A DNA stretch of 64,000 bases from NCBI RefSeq assembly GCF_050176255.1, contig NZ_JBFXIE010000002.1. One strand, written 5' to 3'. A program made the translations under genes and the position numbers. Positions 24,630-33,215 of this stretch are shown here, one piece after another (within the stretch, counting starts at the first letter, position 1; each line of letters begins with the position of its first letter). Origin of the DNA: JBFXIE01 sp050176255. GTDB lineage: Bacteria > Pseudomonadota > Gammaproteobacteria > Burkholderiales > Burkholderiaceae_C. Below the pieces are notes generated by a model. It saw nothing but the letters and a program-made list of their open reading frames with translations, made no database searches and was not told the DNA's origin.

Positions 24630-25180
24630 ATGAGCACCCACCCCTGCCTGAGCTGCGGCGCCTGCTGCGCCAGTTTTCGTGTCGATTTCTCGGCGCACGA
24701 GACCGAAGACCTGGGCGGCAGCGTGCCCCAGGGCCTGACCGTGCCCGTCACGCAGCACACCGCCCGCATGCGCGGCACCGACCACGCCCAGCCGCGCTGC
24801 GCCGCGCTCACCGGCCCGGTGGGCCAGCGCGCGGCCTGCGGCATTTATGAGTGGCGGCCCTCGCCCTGCCGCGAGTTCGAGGCGGGCAGCGACGCCTGCA
24901 ACCGCGCCCGCCAGCGCCACCGACTGGCGCCACTGGACGGCCCNNNNNNNNNNNNNNNNNNNNNNNNNNNNNNNNNNNNNNNNNNNNNNNNNNNNNNNNN
25001 NNNNNNNNNNNNNNNNNNNNNNNNNNNNNNNNNNNNNNNNNNNCGGTGGGCCAGCGCGCGGCCTGCGGCATTTATGAGTGGCGGCCCTCGCCCTGCCGCG
25101 AGTTCGAGGCGGGCAGCGACGCCTGCAACCGCGCCCGCCAGCGCCACCGACTGGCGCCACTGGACGGCCCGGTGCTCTGA
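24630..25180 (+). CDS. YkgJ-family cysteine-cluster protein, second copy, split by an assembly gap
   Basis: The product opens MSTHPCLSCGACCASFRVDFS and continues to RAACGIYEWRPSPCREFEAG, matching its upstream neighbour in the Cys pattern (Cys6, Cys9, Cys12, Cys13) and the YEWRPSPCREF motif. After LAPLDGP the sequence meets 100 N; beyond them the last 127 bases are repeated and then extended by ggtgctctga. Removing the gap and one repeat copy gives a 107-residue protein ending DGPVL-stop. As presented the frame is broken, but I judge the gene intact in the organism. The two genes probably arose by tandem duplication. Confidence 0.8.
24817..25170. repeat. Identical 127-bp sequences flanking the N gap
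   Basis: Bases 24817-24943 and 25044-25170 appear identical on direct comparison. They abut the N run on each side. The simplest reading is two overlapping contig ends that were scaffolded without merging. Confidence 0.9.
24944..25043. other. Assembly gap, 100 N
   Basis: Exactly 100 undetermined bases, a conventional placeholder length. The flanking 127-bp duplication suggests no sequence is really missing here. Confidence 0.95.
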
Positions 25181-25255
25181 CCACCGGCCCTTTCGCGCCA
25201 TCAGACAATATCCCTCAGACAACCTCCATCAGCCAGCCGCCTGCACCCCACCGCC

Positions 25256-25951
25256 ATGCCCCAATCGCCTGAACCGCCGCGCCCCGCCCCGCGCCTGCTG
25301 TGGGACATCTCCATGCCCGTGCACGCGGGCAGCCCGGTGTTTCCGGGCGACACGCCTTACCGCCAGCAGTGGTGCGCCACCATCGGCCCGGTCTGCCCGG
25401 TGAATGTCAGCGCCATCACGATGTCGCCACATGTGGGCACGCATGCGGACGCGCCACTGCACTACGACGACAACGGCGCGGCCATCGGCGCGTTGCCGCT
25501 GGATGCCTTCATCGGCCCTTGCCGGGTGATCCACGCCATCGGCTGCGGCCCACTGATCGAGTGGCGCCACATCGCCCACGCAATCACCGGCAACCTGCCA
25601 CCGCGCGTGCTGGTGCGCACCTATGCGCGCATGCCCGTGGATCGCTGGGACGCCTACCTGAGTGCCTACGCGCCCCAGACCATCGAGCGCCTGGCCGACG
25701 CGGGCGTGGTGCTGGTGGGCATCGACACGGCCAGCATCGACCCGGCCGACAGCCAGCCGCTGCCCAGCCACCAGGTGATACGCCGCCGCGGTCTGCGCGT
25801 GCTCGAAAACCTGGTGCTGGACGAGGTGCCCGAGGGCGACTACGAACTCATCGCCCTGCCGCTCAAGCTGACCACCGCCGACGCCTCGCCCGTGCGAGCC
25901 GTGCTGCGTGCGCATGCAGGCGTGGTCATGGCACGCGCATCCGCAGGTTGA
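25256..25951 (+). CDS. kynB: Kynurenine formamidase (arylformamidase)
   Basis: Metal-dependent hydrolase converting N-formylkynurenine to kynurenine in tryptophan breakdown. The 231-residue product belongs to the cyclase family: DISMPVHAGSPVFPGDTPY near the N-terminus, the metal motif SPHVGTHADAPLHY, GVVLVGIDTASIDPADS and VLENLVLDEVPEGDYELIALPLKL. These match bacterial KynB closely. No kynA or kynU lies next to it here. Glutaryl-CoA dehydrogenase earlier in the window acts further down related aromatic routes, but the two loci are 20 kb apart. Confidence 0.92.
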   Translation: MPQSPEPPRPAPRLLWDISMPVHAGSPVFPGDTPYRQQWCATIGPVCPVNVSAITMSPHVGTHADAPLHYDDNGAAIGALPLDAFIGPCRVIHAIGCGPLIEWRHIAHAITGNLPPRVLVRTYARMPVDRWDAYLSAYAPQTIERLADAGVVLVGIDTASIDPADSQPLPSHQVIRRRGLRVLENLVLDEVPEGDYELIALPLKLTTADASPVRAVLRAHAGVVMARASAG

Positions 25952-25992
25952 CCTGGGAAAGGCAGGTTTTCAGGCCCCAGCCCTTGTCTAAA

Positions 25993-26020
25993 AAGCGCTG
26001 GAAGCTATCAAAAATGTAGC
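25993..26020 (-). repeat. Palindromic repeat family copy with GTAGC tail
   Basis: AAGCGCTGGAAGCTAT followed by CAAAAATGTAGC. The tail makes a second mini-hairpin (GCTA...TAGC) also seen in the coding-sequence copies. It lies between the convergent kynB and deaminase genes. Confidence 0.65.
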
Positions 26021-26041
26021 GAAATACCCTGCAATCCTGCT

Positions 26042-27094
26042 TCAGGCAGGGTCTGCATGCCGCTCAAAACACGCTTGCAGCTGCTGTTGCCAGCGGCGCT
26101 TGTCGGCTTCGGGGGCAAAGCTGGCCTCGAAACTGTTGAAGGCCAGCTGCCACGCGTGCTGCGCCGTCAGCATGGGCAGGGCGGCAAAGGTCTGCGTGAA
26201 GTTGTCGTTGATGTAGCCGCCAAAGTAGGCGGGGTCGTCCGAATTGACGGTGGCGGCCAGGCCGGCATCCAGCAGTTGCGGCAGGTTGTGCGCCGCCAGA
26301 CCGGGGAACACGCACAGTTTCTGGTTGGACAGCGGGCAGACGGTGAGCGGTATGCGCTCGCGCGCCAGCCGCTGCATCAGGGCCGCGTCGCGCACGGCTT
26401 GCACGCCGTGGTCGATGCGCTCGGCCTTGAGCACGTCCAGCGCGCTCCAGATGTAGGCCGGTGGCCCCTCTTCACCCGCGTGGGCCACCACATGCAGGCC
26501 CAGCTGGCGGCAGCGCGCAAACACACGGGCAAACTTCTCGGGCGGGTGGCCCAGCTCGCTGCTGTCCAGCCCCACGCCGACGATGCGGTCCAGCAGCGGC
26601 ATGGCCTGCTCCAGCGTGGCGAAGGCGTCTTCCTCGCTCAGGTGGCGCAAGAAGCACAGGATGAGCGACGCCGACACGCCCAGGTTTTGGCGCGCATCGG
26701 TGCAGGCGCGGTGCAGGCCGCCCACCACGGTATGCAAGTCCACGCCGCGCGCGGTGTGGGTTTGCGGGTCGAAGAAAATCTCTGCGCGCGCTACGTTATC
26801 CATAGCTGCCCGCGCAAGGTAGGCTTGGGCCAGGTCGTAAAAGTCTTGCTCATGCAGCAGCACGCTGGCACCGGCGTAGTACACGTCCAGAAAGCTCTGC
26901 AGGCTGGTGAATGCGTAGGCGCGGCGCAAATCGTGCACGCTGGCATAGGGCAGCGCTACGCCGTTGCGCTGCGCCAGCGCAAAGATCATGTCGGGCTCCA
27001 GCGAGCCTTCGATGTGGATGTGCAGCTCGGCTTTTGGGGCTGCTGCCAGCAGGCCGGGCAGCCGGTCTGCGGCAATGGGCGGTACCTTGAACAT
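26042..27094 (-). CDS. add: Adenine/adenosine deaminase family protein
   Basis: Zinc hydrolase of purine salvage, 350 residues. The metal motif is KAELHIHIEGSLEPD (His25, His27); others are AEIFFDPQTHTARG, LCFLRHLSEEDA, VGVGLDSSELGHPPEKF, VVAHAGEEGPPAYIW with the catalytic His/Glu, RIDHGVQ, and TVNSDDPAYFGGYINDN with the metal-binding Asp. The SLEPDMIFALAQRNGVALPY and SDDPAYFGGY forms point to the adenine deaminase branch (HAMAP type 2) rather than E. coli-like adenosine deaminase; annotation of this branch is mixed. Start 27094 (MFKVPPIA) is chosen by homology. It lies 19 bases after a BMP nucleoside-binding gene. A repeat copy is embedded in the coding sequence. Confidence 0.88.
   Translation of the reverse strand: MFKVPPIAADRLPGLLAAAPKAELHIHIEGSLEPDMIFALAQRNGVALPYASVHDLRRAYAFTSLQSFLDVYYAGASVLLHEQDFYDLAQAYLARAAMDNVARAEIFFDPQTHTARGVDLHTVVGGLHRACTDARQNLGVSASLILCFLRHLSEEDAFATLEQAMPLLDRIVGVGLDSSELGHPPEKFARVFARCRQLGLHVVAHAGEEGPPAYIWSALDVLKAERIDHGVQAVRDAALMQRLARERIPLTVCPLSNQKLCVFPGLAAHNLPQLLDAGLAATVNSDDPAYFGGYINDNFTQTFAALPMLTAQHAWQLAFNSFEASFAPEADKRRWQQQLQACFERHADPA
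26790..26815 (-). repeat. Palindromic repeat fragment inside the deaminase gene
   Basis: Read on the coding strand, GCGCGGGCAGCTATGGATAA and CGTAGC follow the family pattern (GCGCT-N-GCAGCTAT-N-GTAGC). It encodes ARAAMDNVAR in frame. Confidence 0.5.
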
Positions 27095-27113
27095 GGGCAG
27101 CGCGGCCACTGTT

Positions 27114-28271
27114 TTACTTGTTGCTGCCACCCGGCACCTGGCCTTCCACGCCCTTGACGTAGAAGTTGACGCCAGCCAGAAACTTGTCGTCGGCCACCGC
27201 ATCAGGCCCCAGCACGGCCTGCCCTGAGTTGTCCACGATGGGCCCCTTCCAGATGACAAAGCTGCCGTCTTTCAGGCCGTTCTTGACCTGATCCACCCTG
27301 GCCTTGACTTCGGCGGGCACGTCGTCGGCAATCGATACCAGGTCGATGGCGCCTTCTTTAACGCCCCACCAGTACTGGCCCGTGGCCCAGGTGCCGTCCA
27401 GCACGTCGCGCGTGGCCTTGGCGTAGTAAGGCAGCCAGTTGATCACGGCAGAAGCCAGGTGGGCCTGGGGGCCATAGGCGGTCATGTCGCTGTCCCAGCC
27501 GAAGGCGCGCTTGCCTTTTTCCTGGGCGGTCTTCAGGACTGCGGCCGAGTCGGTGTTCTGGAACAGCACGTCGGCGCCGCCGTTGATCAGGCTGGTGGCG
27601 GCTTCGGTCTCTTTCGGGGGGCTGAACCACTCATTGACCCACACCACCTTGGTGGTGACGGCGGGGTTCACGCTTTGCGCACCCAGCGTAAAGCTGTTGA
27701 TGTTGCGCAGCACCTCCGGAATGGGCACCGAGCCCACCACGCCCAGCGTGCCGGTCTTGGTCATGGCGCCGGCGATGATGCCCGCCAGGTAGGCGCCCTC
27801 GTAGGTGCGGCTGTCGTAGGTGCGGATGTTGGCGGCGGTTTTGTAGCCGGTGGCGTGCTCGAACCTCACGTCGGGGAATTCGGCACCCAGCTTCTGCATC
27901 ACGTCCATGTAGCCGAAGGTGGTGCCAAAGATCAGCTTGTTGCCCTGTTGCACCAGGTCGCGCAGCACGCGCTCGGCATCAGGCCCGGCGGACACGCTCT
28001 CCACATGGGTGGTCGCGATCTTGTCGCCAAACTCGGCCTGCAGTTTCTGGCGCGCCAGGTCGTGGGCGTAGGTCCAGCCGCCGTCACCCACGGGGCCAAT
28101 GTAGGCAAAGGCGATCTTCAGGGGGCCGCCGGACGCTGTGGGCGCTGCTGCGGGTGCGGAGGCCGCGGGCGCCGCCTCCTCCTTTTTGCCGCAGCCGGCC
28201 AGGGCGGCAGCCGCCACGGCGGTTGACAGTGCGGCTGCCTTGAGCCACGAGCGCTTGTGCGGATCAGTCAT
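27114..28271 (-). CDS. BMP-family ABC transporter substrate-binding lipoprotein (copy 2)
   Basis: Periplasmic lipoprotein of the BMP/PnrA family, which binds nucleosides. The 385-residue product has a lipobox LAGC (Cys27) and a Ala/Pro-rich linker, then LKIAFAYIGPVGDGGWTYAH, KLIFGTTFGYMDVM, RTYEGAYLAGIIAGAMTKTG, VVWVNEWFSPPKE and ADVLFQNTDSAAVL. AAAGGA lies 8 bases before the ATG. It is a close paralogue of the next gene upstream. Together with the permease and ATPase genes and the downstream deaminase it suggests purine nucleoside or base uptake and salvage. Confidence 0.9.
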   Translation of the reverse strand: MTDPHKRSWLKAAALSTAVAAAALAGCGKKEEAAPAASAPAAAPTASGGPLKIAFAYIGPVGDGGWTYAHDLARQKLQAEFGDKIATTHVESVSAGPDAERVLRDLVQQGNKLIFGTTFGYMDVMQKLGAEFPDVRFEHATGYKTAANIRTYDSRTYEGAYLAGIIAGAMTKTGTLGVVGSVPIPEVLRNINSFTLGAQSVNPAVTTKVVWVNEWFSPPKETEAATSLINGGADVLFQNTDSAAVLKTAQEKGKRAFGWDSDMTAYGPQAHLASAVINWLPYYAKATRDVLDGTWATGQYWWGVKEGAIDLVSIADDVPAEVKARVDQVKNGLKDGSFVIWKGPIVDNSGQAVLGPDAVADDKFLAGVNFYVKGVEGQVPGGSNK

Positions 28272-28319
28272 GAAGCCGGTCCTTTCGGGATTTGACGGGG
28301 TTGGACTTGCAGTGAACTG

Positions 28320-29471
28320 TCATTTGCCGTCGGTGCCGGGCACATTGCCCTCGACGCCGGCCACGTAGAAGTTGATGGCGGTGAGGAACTTCAGGTCGGC
28401 CACCTGGCCTGCGGCCAGCCGTTCCTTGCCGGTGTTGTCCTTGACCGGGCCGGTCCAGACGGCAAAGCTGCCGTCCTTCAGGCCTGCGCGTGCCTTTTCG
28501 ACCTTGTCCTTGATGTCCTGCGGCACGTCGGCGGCGATCTTTTGCAGGTCGATCGCGCCTTCCTTCACGCCCCACCAGTGCGCGCCGCTTTGCCATTGGC
28601 CCGCCAGCGCGTCGCCCACCACCTTGGCGTAGTACGGCGACCAGTCGATCACGGCCGAGCCCAGATGCGCATTCGGCGCAAAGGCGCTCATGTCGCCATC
28701 CTTGCCAAAGGCGCGCACGCCGCGCTCTTCCGCGGTCTTGAGCACGGCGGGCGAGTTGGTGTTCTGGTACATCACGTCCACGCCGCCGTTGATCAGGCTG
28801 GTGGCGGCCTCGGCCTCTTTCGGGGGGTTGAACCATTCGTTCACCCACACCACCTTGGCCTTGATGGACGGGTCCACGCTCTGCGCGCCCAGCACAAAGC
28901 TGTTGATGTTGCGCACCACCTCGGGGATGGGCACCGAGGCCACCACGCCCACCGTCCTGGTCTTGCTCATGCCGCCCGCAACGATGCCCGCCAGGTACGC
29001 GCCCTCGAAGGTCTTGGTGTCGTAGGTGGCGACGTTGGCGGCCTGCTTGTAGCCCGTGGCGTGCTCAAACTTCACGTCCTTCAGGTCGGCCGCCACCTTT
29101 TGCACAAACTCCTGGTAGCCAAAGCTGGTGGCAAAGACCAGCTTGTTGCCCTGGGCCGCCATGTCGCGCAGCACGCGCTCGGCGTCGGCGCTTTCGGGCA
29201 CGCTCTCGACGAAAGAGGTCTCGACCTTGTCGCCAAATTTGTCCTGGATGGCCTTGCGCCCCAGTTCGTGCTGAAAGGTCCAGCCGCCGTCGCCAATGGG
29301 GCTGACGTACATAAAGGCAATCTTGAGCTTGTCAGACGCCGGGGCCGCAGCCGGTGCAGCTGGCGCGGCCGGTGCTGCCTCTTCCTTCTTGCCGCAGCCG
29401 GACAGGGCTGCCAGGGCGACGGCCGACAGGGCGGCGGTTTTGAGCAGGGTGCGTTTATTCAGCGTGTTCAT
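28320..29471 (-). CDS. BMP-family ABC transporter substrate-binding lipoprotein (copy 1)
   Basis: A 383-residue paralogue of the preceding entry: lipobox LSGC (Cys26), then KKEEAAPAAPAAPAAAPA and KLKIAFMYVSPIGDGGWTFQH. Nearly every motif recurs (TFEGAYLAGIVAGGMSKT, VVWVNEWFNPPKEAEAATSL, VDVMYQNTNSPAVL), so the pair arose by tandem duplication. Start 29471 (MNTLNKR) gives a normal signal peptide; a far longer frame upstream overlaps the permease gene and is not credible. It is 20 bases downstream of the permease stop region, in the same transcript. Confidence 0.9.
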   Translation of the reverse strand: MNTLNKRTLLKTAALSAVALAALSGCGKKEEAAPAAPAAPAAAPASDKLKIAFMYVSPIGDGGWTFQHELGRKAIQDKFGDKVETSFVESVPESADAERVLRDMAAQGNKLVFATSFGYQEFVQKVAADLKDVKFEHATGYKQAANVATYDTKTFEGAYLAGIVAGGMSKTRTVGVVASVPIPEVVRNINSFVLGAQSVDPSIKAKVVWVNEWFNPPKEAEAATSLINGGVDVMYQNTNSPAVLKTAEERGVRAFGKDGDMSAFAPNAHLGSAVIDWSPYYAKVVGDALAGQWQSGAHWWGVKEGAIDLQKIAADVPQDIKDKVEKARAGLKDGSFAVWTGPVKDNTGKERLAAGQVADLKFLTAINFYVAGVEGNVPGTDGK

Positions 29472-29491
29472 TGCAGTGATCAAAAATGGGT

Positions 29492-30412
29492 TCAGCTTCC
29501 GGGATAAAAGGGCTTGCCCAGCGAGGCCGGCATATTGGCACGTATCCAGGCCGGGTTGCGCGAGATCAGCACCAGCACCACGATGGTGGCCAGGTAGGGC
29601 AGCATGGACAGCAACTGGCTGGCCACCTGCACACCCGTGGCCTGCAGGTGAAACTGCAGCATGGTCACGCCGCCAAACAGGTAGGCCCCCAGCAGCACGC
29701 GCGCGGGCCGCCAGGTGGCGAAGGTGGTCAGCGCCAGCGCAATCCAGCCGCGGCCGGCCACCATGCCCTCCACCCACAGCGGCGTGTACACAGTGGACAC
29801 ATAGGCGCCCGCCAGCCCGCACAACGCACCGCCCGCCATCACCGCCAGCAGACGGATGCGGCGCACCGGGTAGCCCAGCGCATGCGCGGACTGCGGCGAT
29901 TCACCCACCGAGCGCAACACCAGCCCGGCACGCGTGCGGTACAGAAACCACACCATCAGCACCGCCAGCAGCACCGTCAGATAAACCAGCGGGTGGTGGC
30001 GGAACAGCGCCTGCCCCACCACGGGCAAGTCCCCCAGTACGGGCCAGGCGAACTTGGGGGTGTCCGGCAATTTGGCCTGCACATAACCAATACCGACGAA
30101 GGCCGAAAAGCCCACGCCAAACAGGCTGAGCGCCAGGCCGGTGGCGTACTGGTTGGTGTTGCACCAGATCACCAGCACGCCGAACAGCGCCGCCAGCGCC
30201 GCACCAGCGGCCATGCCCGCCAGCAGCCCCAGCGTGAAGCTGCCCGTGTGCACCACGGTGGCAAATGCGGCAATGGCCGCGCACAGCATCATGCCCTCGG
30301 CGCCCAGGTTCACGATGCCGGCCTTCTCGTTGATCAGCAGGCCCAGCGCTGCTATGGCCAGCACCGTGCCCGCGCTGAGCGTGCTGCCCAAAAGCAATGC
30401 ATAACTTTCCAT
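29492..30412 (-). CDS. ABC transporter permease (BMP-type, YufQ/NupQ-like)
   Basis: A 306-residue inner-membrane permease of the BPD_transp_2 family with about eight to ten helices. LAIAALGLLINEKAGIVNLG and AEGMMLCAAIAAFATV near the N-terminus carry the conserved EKAGIVNLGAEGMM loop of nucleoside-type permeases; the C-terminal half has GRGWIALALTTFATW and LGAYLFGGVTMLQFHLQ. The ATG at 30412 shares one base with the TGA of the upstream permease (TGATG), so translation is coupled. It pairs with that second permease to form the transport channel. Confidence 0.92.
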   Translation of the reverse strand: MESYALLLGSTLSAGTVLAIAALGLLINEKAGIVNLGAEGMMLCAAIAAFATVVHTGSFTLGLLAGMAAGAALAALFGVLVIWCNTNQYATGLALSLFGVGFSAFVGIGYVQAKLPDTPKFAWPVLGDLPVVGQALFRHHPLVYLTVLLAVLMVWFLYRTRAGLVLRSVGESPQSAHALGYPVRRIRLLAVMAGGALCGLAGAYVSTVYTPLWVEGMVAGRGWIALALTTFATWRPARVLLGAYLFGGVTMLQFHLQATGVQVASQLLSMLPYLATIVVLVLISRNPAWIRANMPASLGKPFYPGS

Positions 30413-31485
30413 CACCCGCGCCCTCCCCTGGCACCCACCCAGCGAACGCGGTAGGCAATCAGCGTGTCACAGGCCAAAAGCGTAAACAGCAGCAGACCCT
30501 GAAACACGCCCGTGATCGACTTGGGCAGGCCCAGGCGGGACTGCGCCAGCTCGCCGCCGATGTAGAACATGCTCATCAGCAGCGCCGACAGCACCATGCC
30601 CAGCGGGTGCAGCCGCCCCACGAAGGCCACGATGATGGCCGCAAAGCCGTAGCCCGCCGGCACATAGGGCGTGAGCTGGCCAATGGGCCCAGCCACCTCC
30701 AGCGCCCCGGCCAGGCCTGCTGCGCCGCCAGAGACAAGCAGCGCCACCCAAAGCGCGCGCCGTGATGAGAACCCCGCATAGCGTGCCGCGGCAGGTGCCA
30801 GCCCGCCCACCTGCAGCGCAAAGCCCGCGCGCGTGCGAAACAAAAACACCCACAGCAGCAGCGCGCCCGCCAGCGCCAGCGGCAGCCCCACGGTCACGCG
30901 CGAGCCGGCAAGCAGTTTGGGGATTTGCGTGACGGGCTCGAACATCCGGGTCTGCGGGAAGTTGAAACCCATCGGGTCCTTCCAGGGGCCATACACCAGG
31001 TAGCCCAGCACCAGCGTGGCCACATACACCAGCATCAGGCTGACCAGGATTTCGTTGGCATTGAAGCGGTCGCGCAAGAGCGCCGTGATGCCCGCCCAGG
31101 CCATGCCGCCCAGCACTCCGGCAACCAGGATGGCCGGGACGATCCACGGACCGGTGGCCTTGTCTGCCAGCAGCGCCATGCCGCCCGCGGCCACCGCGCC
31201 CATCACAAACTGGCCTTCGGCGCCAATGTTCCAGACATTGGAGCGAAAGCACACTGCCAGCCCCAGCGCAATGATGAGCAGCGGCGTGGCCTTCAGGGCC
31301 AGCTCGCCCAGCGCGTAAGGCGATTTGAGGGGCTCCCAGAAGAACATCTGCAGGCCGCGCACCGGGTCTTTGCCCAGCACTGCGAACAACAGCACGCCAA
31401 TCAGCACCGTGAGCGCCAGCGCCAGCAGCGGAGAGCCATAAGCCCACAGGCGCGAGGCCTGGGGCCGCGCTTCAAGCTTGAGCAT
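30412..31485 (-). CDS. ABC transporter permease (BMP-type, YufP/NupP-like)
   Basis: A 357-residue permease with LLALALTVLIGVLLFAVLG as first helix, a periplasmic loop with FFWEPLKSPYALGELALKAT, then IALGLAVCFRSNVWNIGAEGQFVMGAVAAGG; the SNVWNIGAEGQF loop marks this subunit. The N-terminal extension before that loop distinguishes it from the shorter partner downstream. It overlaps the ATPase gene by 14 bases and the partner permease by 1 base, so all three are translationally linked. Confidence 0.92.
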   Translation of the reverse strand: MLKLEARPQASRLWAYGSPLLALALTVLIGVLLFAVLGKDPVRGLQMFFWEPLKSPYALGELALKATPLLIIALGLAVCFRSNVWNIGAEGQFVMGAVAAGGMALLADKATGPWIVPAILVAGVLGGMAWAGITALLRDRFNANEILVSLMLVYVATLVLGYLVYGPWKDPMGFNFPQTRMFEPVTQIPKLLAGSRVTVGLPLALAGALLLWVFLFRTRAGFALQVGGLAPAAARYAGFSSRRALWVALLVSGGAAGLAGALEVAGPIGQLTPYVPAGYGFAAIIVAFVGRLHPLGMVLSALLMSMFYIGGELAQSRLGLPKSITGVFQGLLLFTLLACDTLIAYRVRWVGARGGRG

Positions 31486-33073
31486 GGCCCGCCTCCCCTG
31501 GTACGGCGGCCACGCGCAGGCGCGCCTGCACTTCGGTGTGCCACAGGCCGCTCATCCATTCGCCAATGCGCTCCACCGTGGCTTCGGCGCGCGGCACGGA
31601 CGGCGACAGATACCCCTTGGCCAGCACATGCAGCCGATCGCAAATCTCGAACAATTCGTCCAGCTCCTCACTGACCACCAGCACTGCGCAACCCTGGTCG
31701 CGCAGGCGCAAGATCTCGCCACGAATCTGCGTGGCCGCCCCCACGTCCACACCCCAGGTGGGCTGCGAGACGATGAGCAGGCGCGGACCGGCGTCGATCT
31801 CGCGGCCCACGATGAACTTTTGCAGGTTGCCGCCCGACAGCGACTGCGCCGCCGCATCCGGCCCGCCCGCCTTGACCCCAAAGCGCGCGATGATGGCGCG
31901 CGCCTGCTCCTGCAGACGCGCCATGCGCAGCCAGCCGCACGCGCCCACGGCGTCGGTGCGCGTCAGCAGCAGGTTGTGCGCCAGGCCCATGGTGGGCACC
32001 GCGCCGCGGCCCAGGCGCTCCTCGGGGACAAAGTGCAGGCCCAGCGCGCGGCGCTGGCGCGGGCTCAAGCGGCCGGCGGGCACCAGCCCCTGCGGCCCCG
32101 CCACCTGCACCATGGCGGCTTCAGCGCGCGGGTCTTCGCCCGACAGGGCCTGGAGCAGCTCTTTCTGGCCATTGCCCGAGATGCCGGCGATGCCCACCAC
32201 CTCGCCTGCGCGCACTTCCAGGTCGATGTCGATCAGCGGCACACCGAAGGGCTCTGCGGCAGGCAGATTGAGGGCGCGGGCGCTCAGCACCACGCCACCC
32301 ACGGTTGCATCGCGGTGCGCCAGGGCCGGGGGCTCGGCGCCGATCATCATCCGCGACAGCGACGCGTTGGACTCTTGCGACGGGTCGCACACGCCCGTGA
32401 CCCTGCCGCCGCGCATCACCGTGCAGGCGGTGCACAGCGCGCGGATCTCGTGCAGCTTGTGGCTGATGTACAAGATGGAGCAGCCCTCGCCGGCCAGCTT
32501 GCGCAGCACCACGAAGAGCTTGTCCACCGCCTGCGGCGTAAGCACTGACGTGGGCTCGTCCAGGATCAGCAGCCTGGGCTGCGTGAGCAACGCGCGGATG
32601 ATTTCCACGCGCTGCATCTCGCCCACGCTGAGGGTGTGCACGGGGCGCAAAGGGTCGATGTCCAGACCGTAATCGGTGGCCGTGGCGCGGATGCGGCGCT
32701 CAACCTCGGCCAATGGCACCTGGCGATCCTGGCCCAGCCAGACGTTCTCGGCCACGGTGAGGGTGTCGAACAGGCTGAAATGCTGGAACACCATGGCAAT
32801 GCCCAGCAGGCGCGCCTGCTGCGGGTTGCGCACCTGCACGGGGCGGCCGTCAAAGTGCATGCTGCCCTCGTCGGGCTGCGCGGCGCCGTAGATGATCTTC
32901 ATCAAGGTGGACTTGCCGGCGCCGTTCTCGCCCAGCACCGCATGCACCTGGCCGGGCTGCACCGTGAGCGAAACGCCATCATTGGCCACCACGGCCGGGT
33001 ATCGCTTGGTGATGCCCGTCAGCTGCAGCCGCGGTGTGCCGGTGGCGGGGGCACTAGGGGGTGAAGGGTTCAT
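31472..33073 (-). CDS. ABC transporter ATP-binding protein, two-domain (BMP/sugar type)
   Basis: A 533-residue tandem ATPase. Domain 1: Walker A LGENGAGKSTLMKI, signature LSVGEMQRVEI, Walker B RLLILDEPTSVLTP. Domain 2 (from about residue 275): GISGNGQKELLQALSG replaces a classical Walker A, with signature LSGGNLQKFIVGRE and a degenerate Walker B LLIVSQPTWGVDVG. One degenerate site is usual for this RbsA/YufO-like class. It is the first gene of the BMP operon; the promoter must lie in 33074-33215, which also holds a repeat copy. Confidence 0.93.
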   Translation of the reverse strand: MNPSPPSAPATGTPRLQLTGITKRYPAVVANDGVSLTVQPGQVHAVLGENGAGKSTLMKIIYGAAQPDEGSMHFDGRPVQVRNPQQARLLGIAMVFQHFSLFDTLTVAENVWLGQDRQVPLAEVERRIRATATDYGLDIDPLRPVHTLSVGEMQRVEIIRALLTQPRLLILDEPTSVLTPQAVDKLFVVLRKLAGEGCSILYISHKLHEIRALCTACTVMRGGRVTGVCDPSQESNASLSRMMIGAEPPALAHRDATVGGVVLSARALNLPAAEPFGVPLIDIDLEVRAGEVVGIAGISGNGQKELLQALSGEDPRAEAAMVQVAGPQGLVPAGRLSPRQRRALGLHFVPEERLGRGAVPTMGLAHNLLLTRTDAVGACGWLRMARLQEQARAIIARFGVKAGGPDAAAQSLSGGNLQKFIVGREIDAGPRLLIVSQPTWGVDVGAATQIRGEILRLRDQGCAVLVVSEELDELFEICDRLHVLAKGYLSPSVPRAEATVERIGEWMSGLWHTEVQARLRVAAVPGEAGHAQA

Positions 33074-33127
33074 CGGTGCGATTGTCTCCTAGTTTGCGCA
33101 TGAACCACCATGAATCGAAAAGGCATG

Positions 33128-33170
33128 CAGCGCTTGTTCAACATGCGTCGACAGCTATTTTATTCATAGC
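33128..33170 (-). repeat. Palindromic repeat copy upstream of the BMP operon
   Basis: CAGCGCTT, a spacer with CGTCGACAGCTAT, then TTTATTCATAGC as the tail. It lies between the ATPase start and the diguanylate cyclase stop, where the BMP promoter should also be. Confidence 0.55.
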
Positions 33171-33215
33171 AAAACAATGCCGCAGCACAAGTGGGCGCCA
33201 GCCCCATGCGCCTTC

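Noticed and set aside
24630..25403. 257-residue fusion protein read through the N gap
   Set aside because: It depends on 34 undetermined residues and on the artificial duplication, which shifts the frame.
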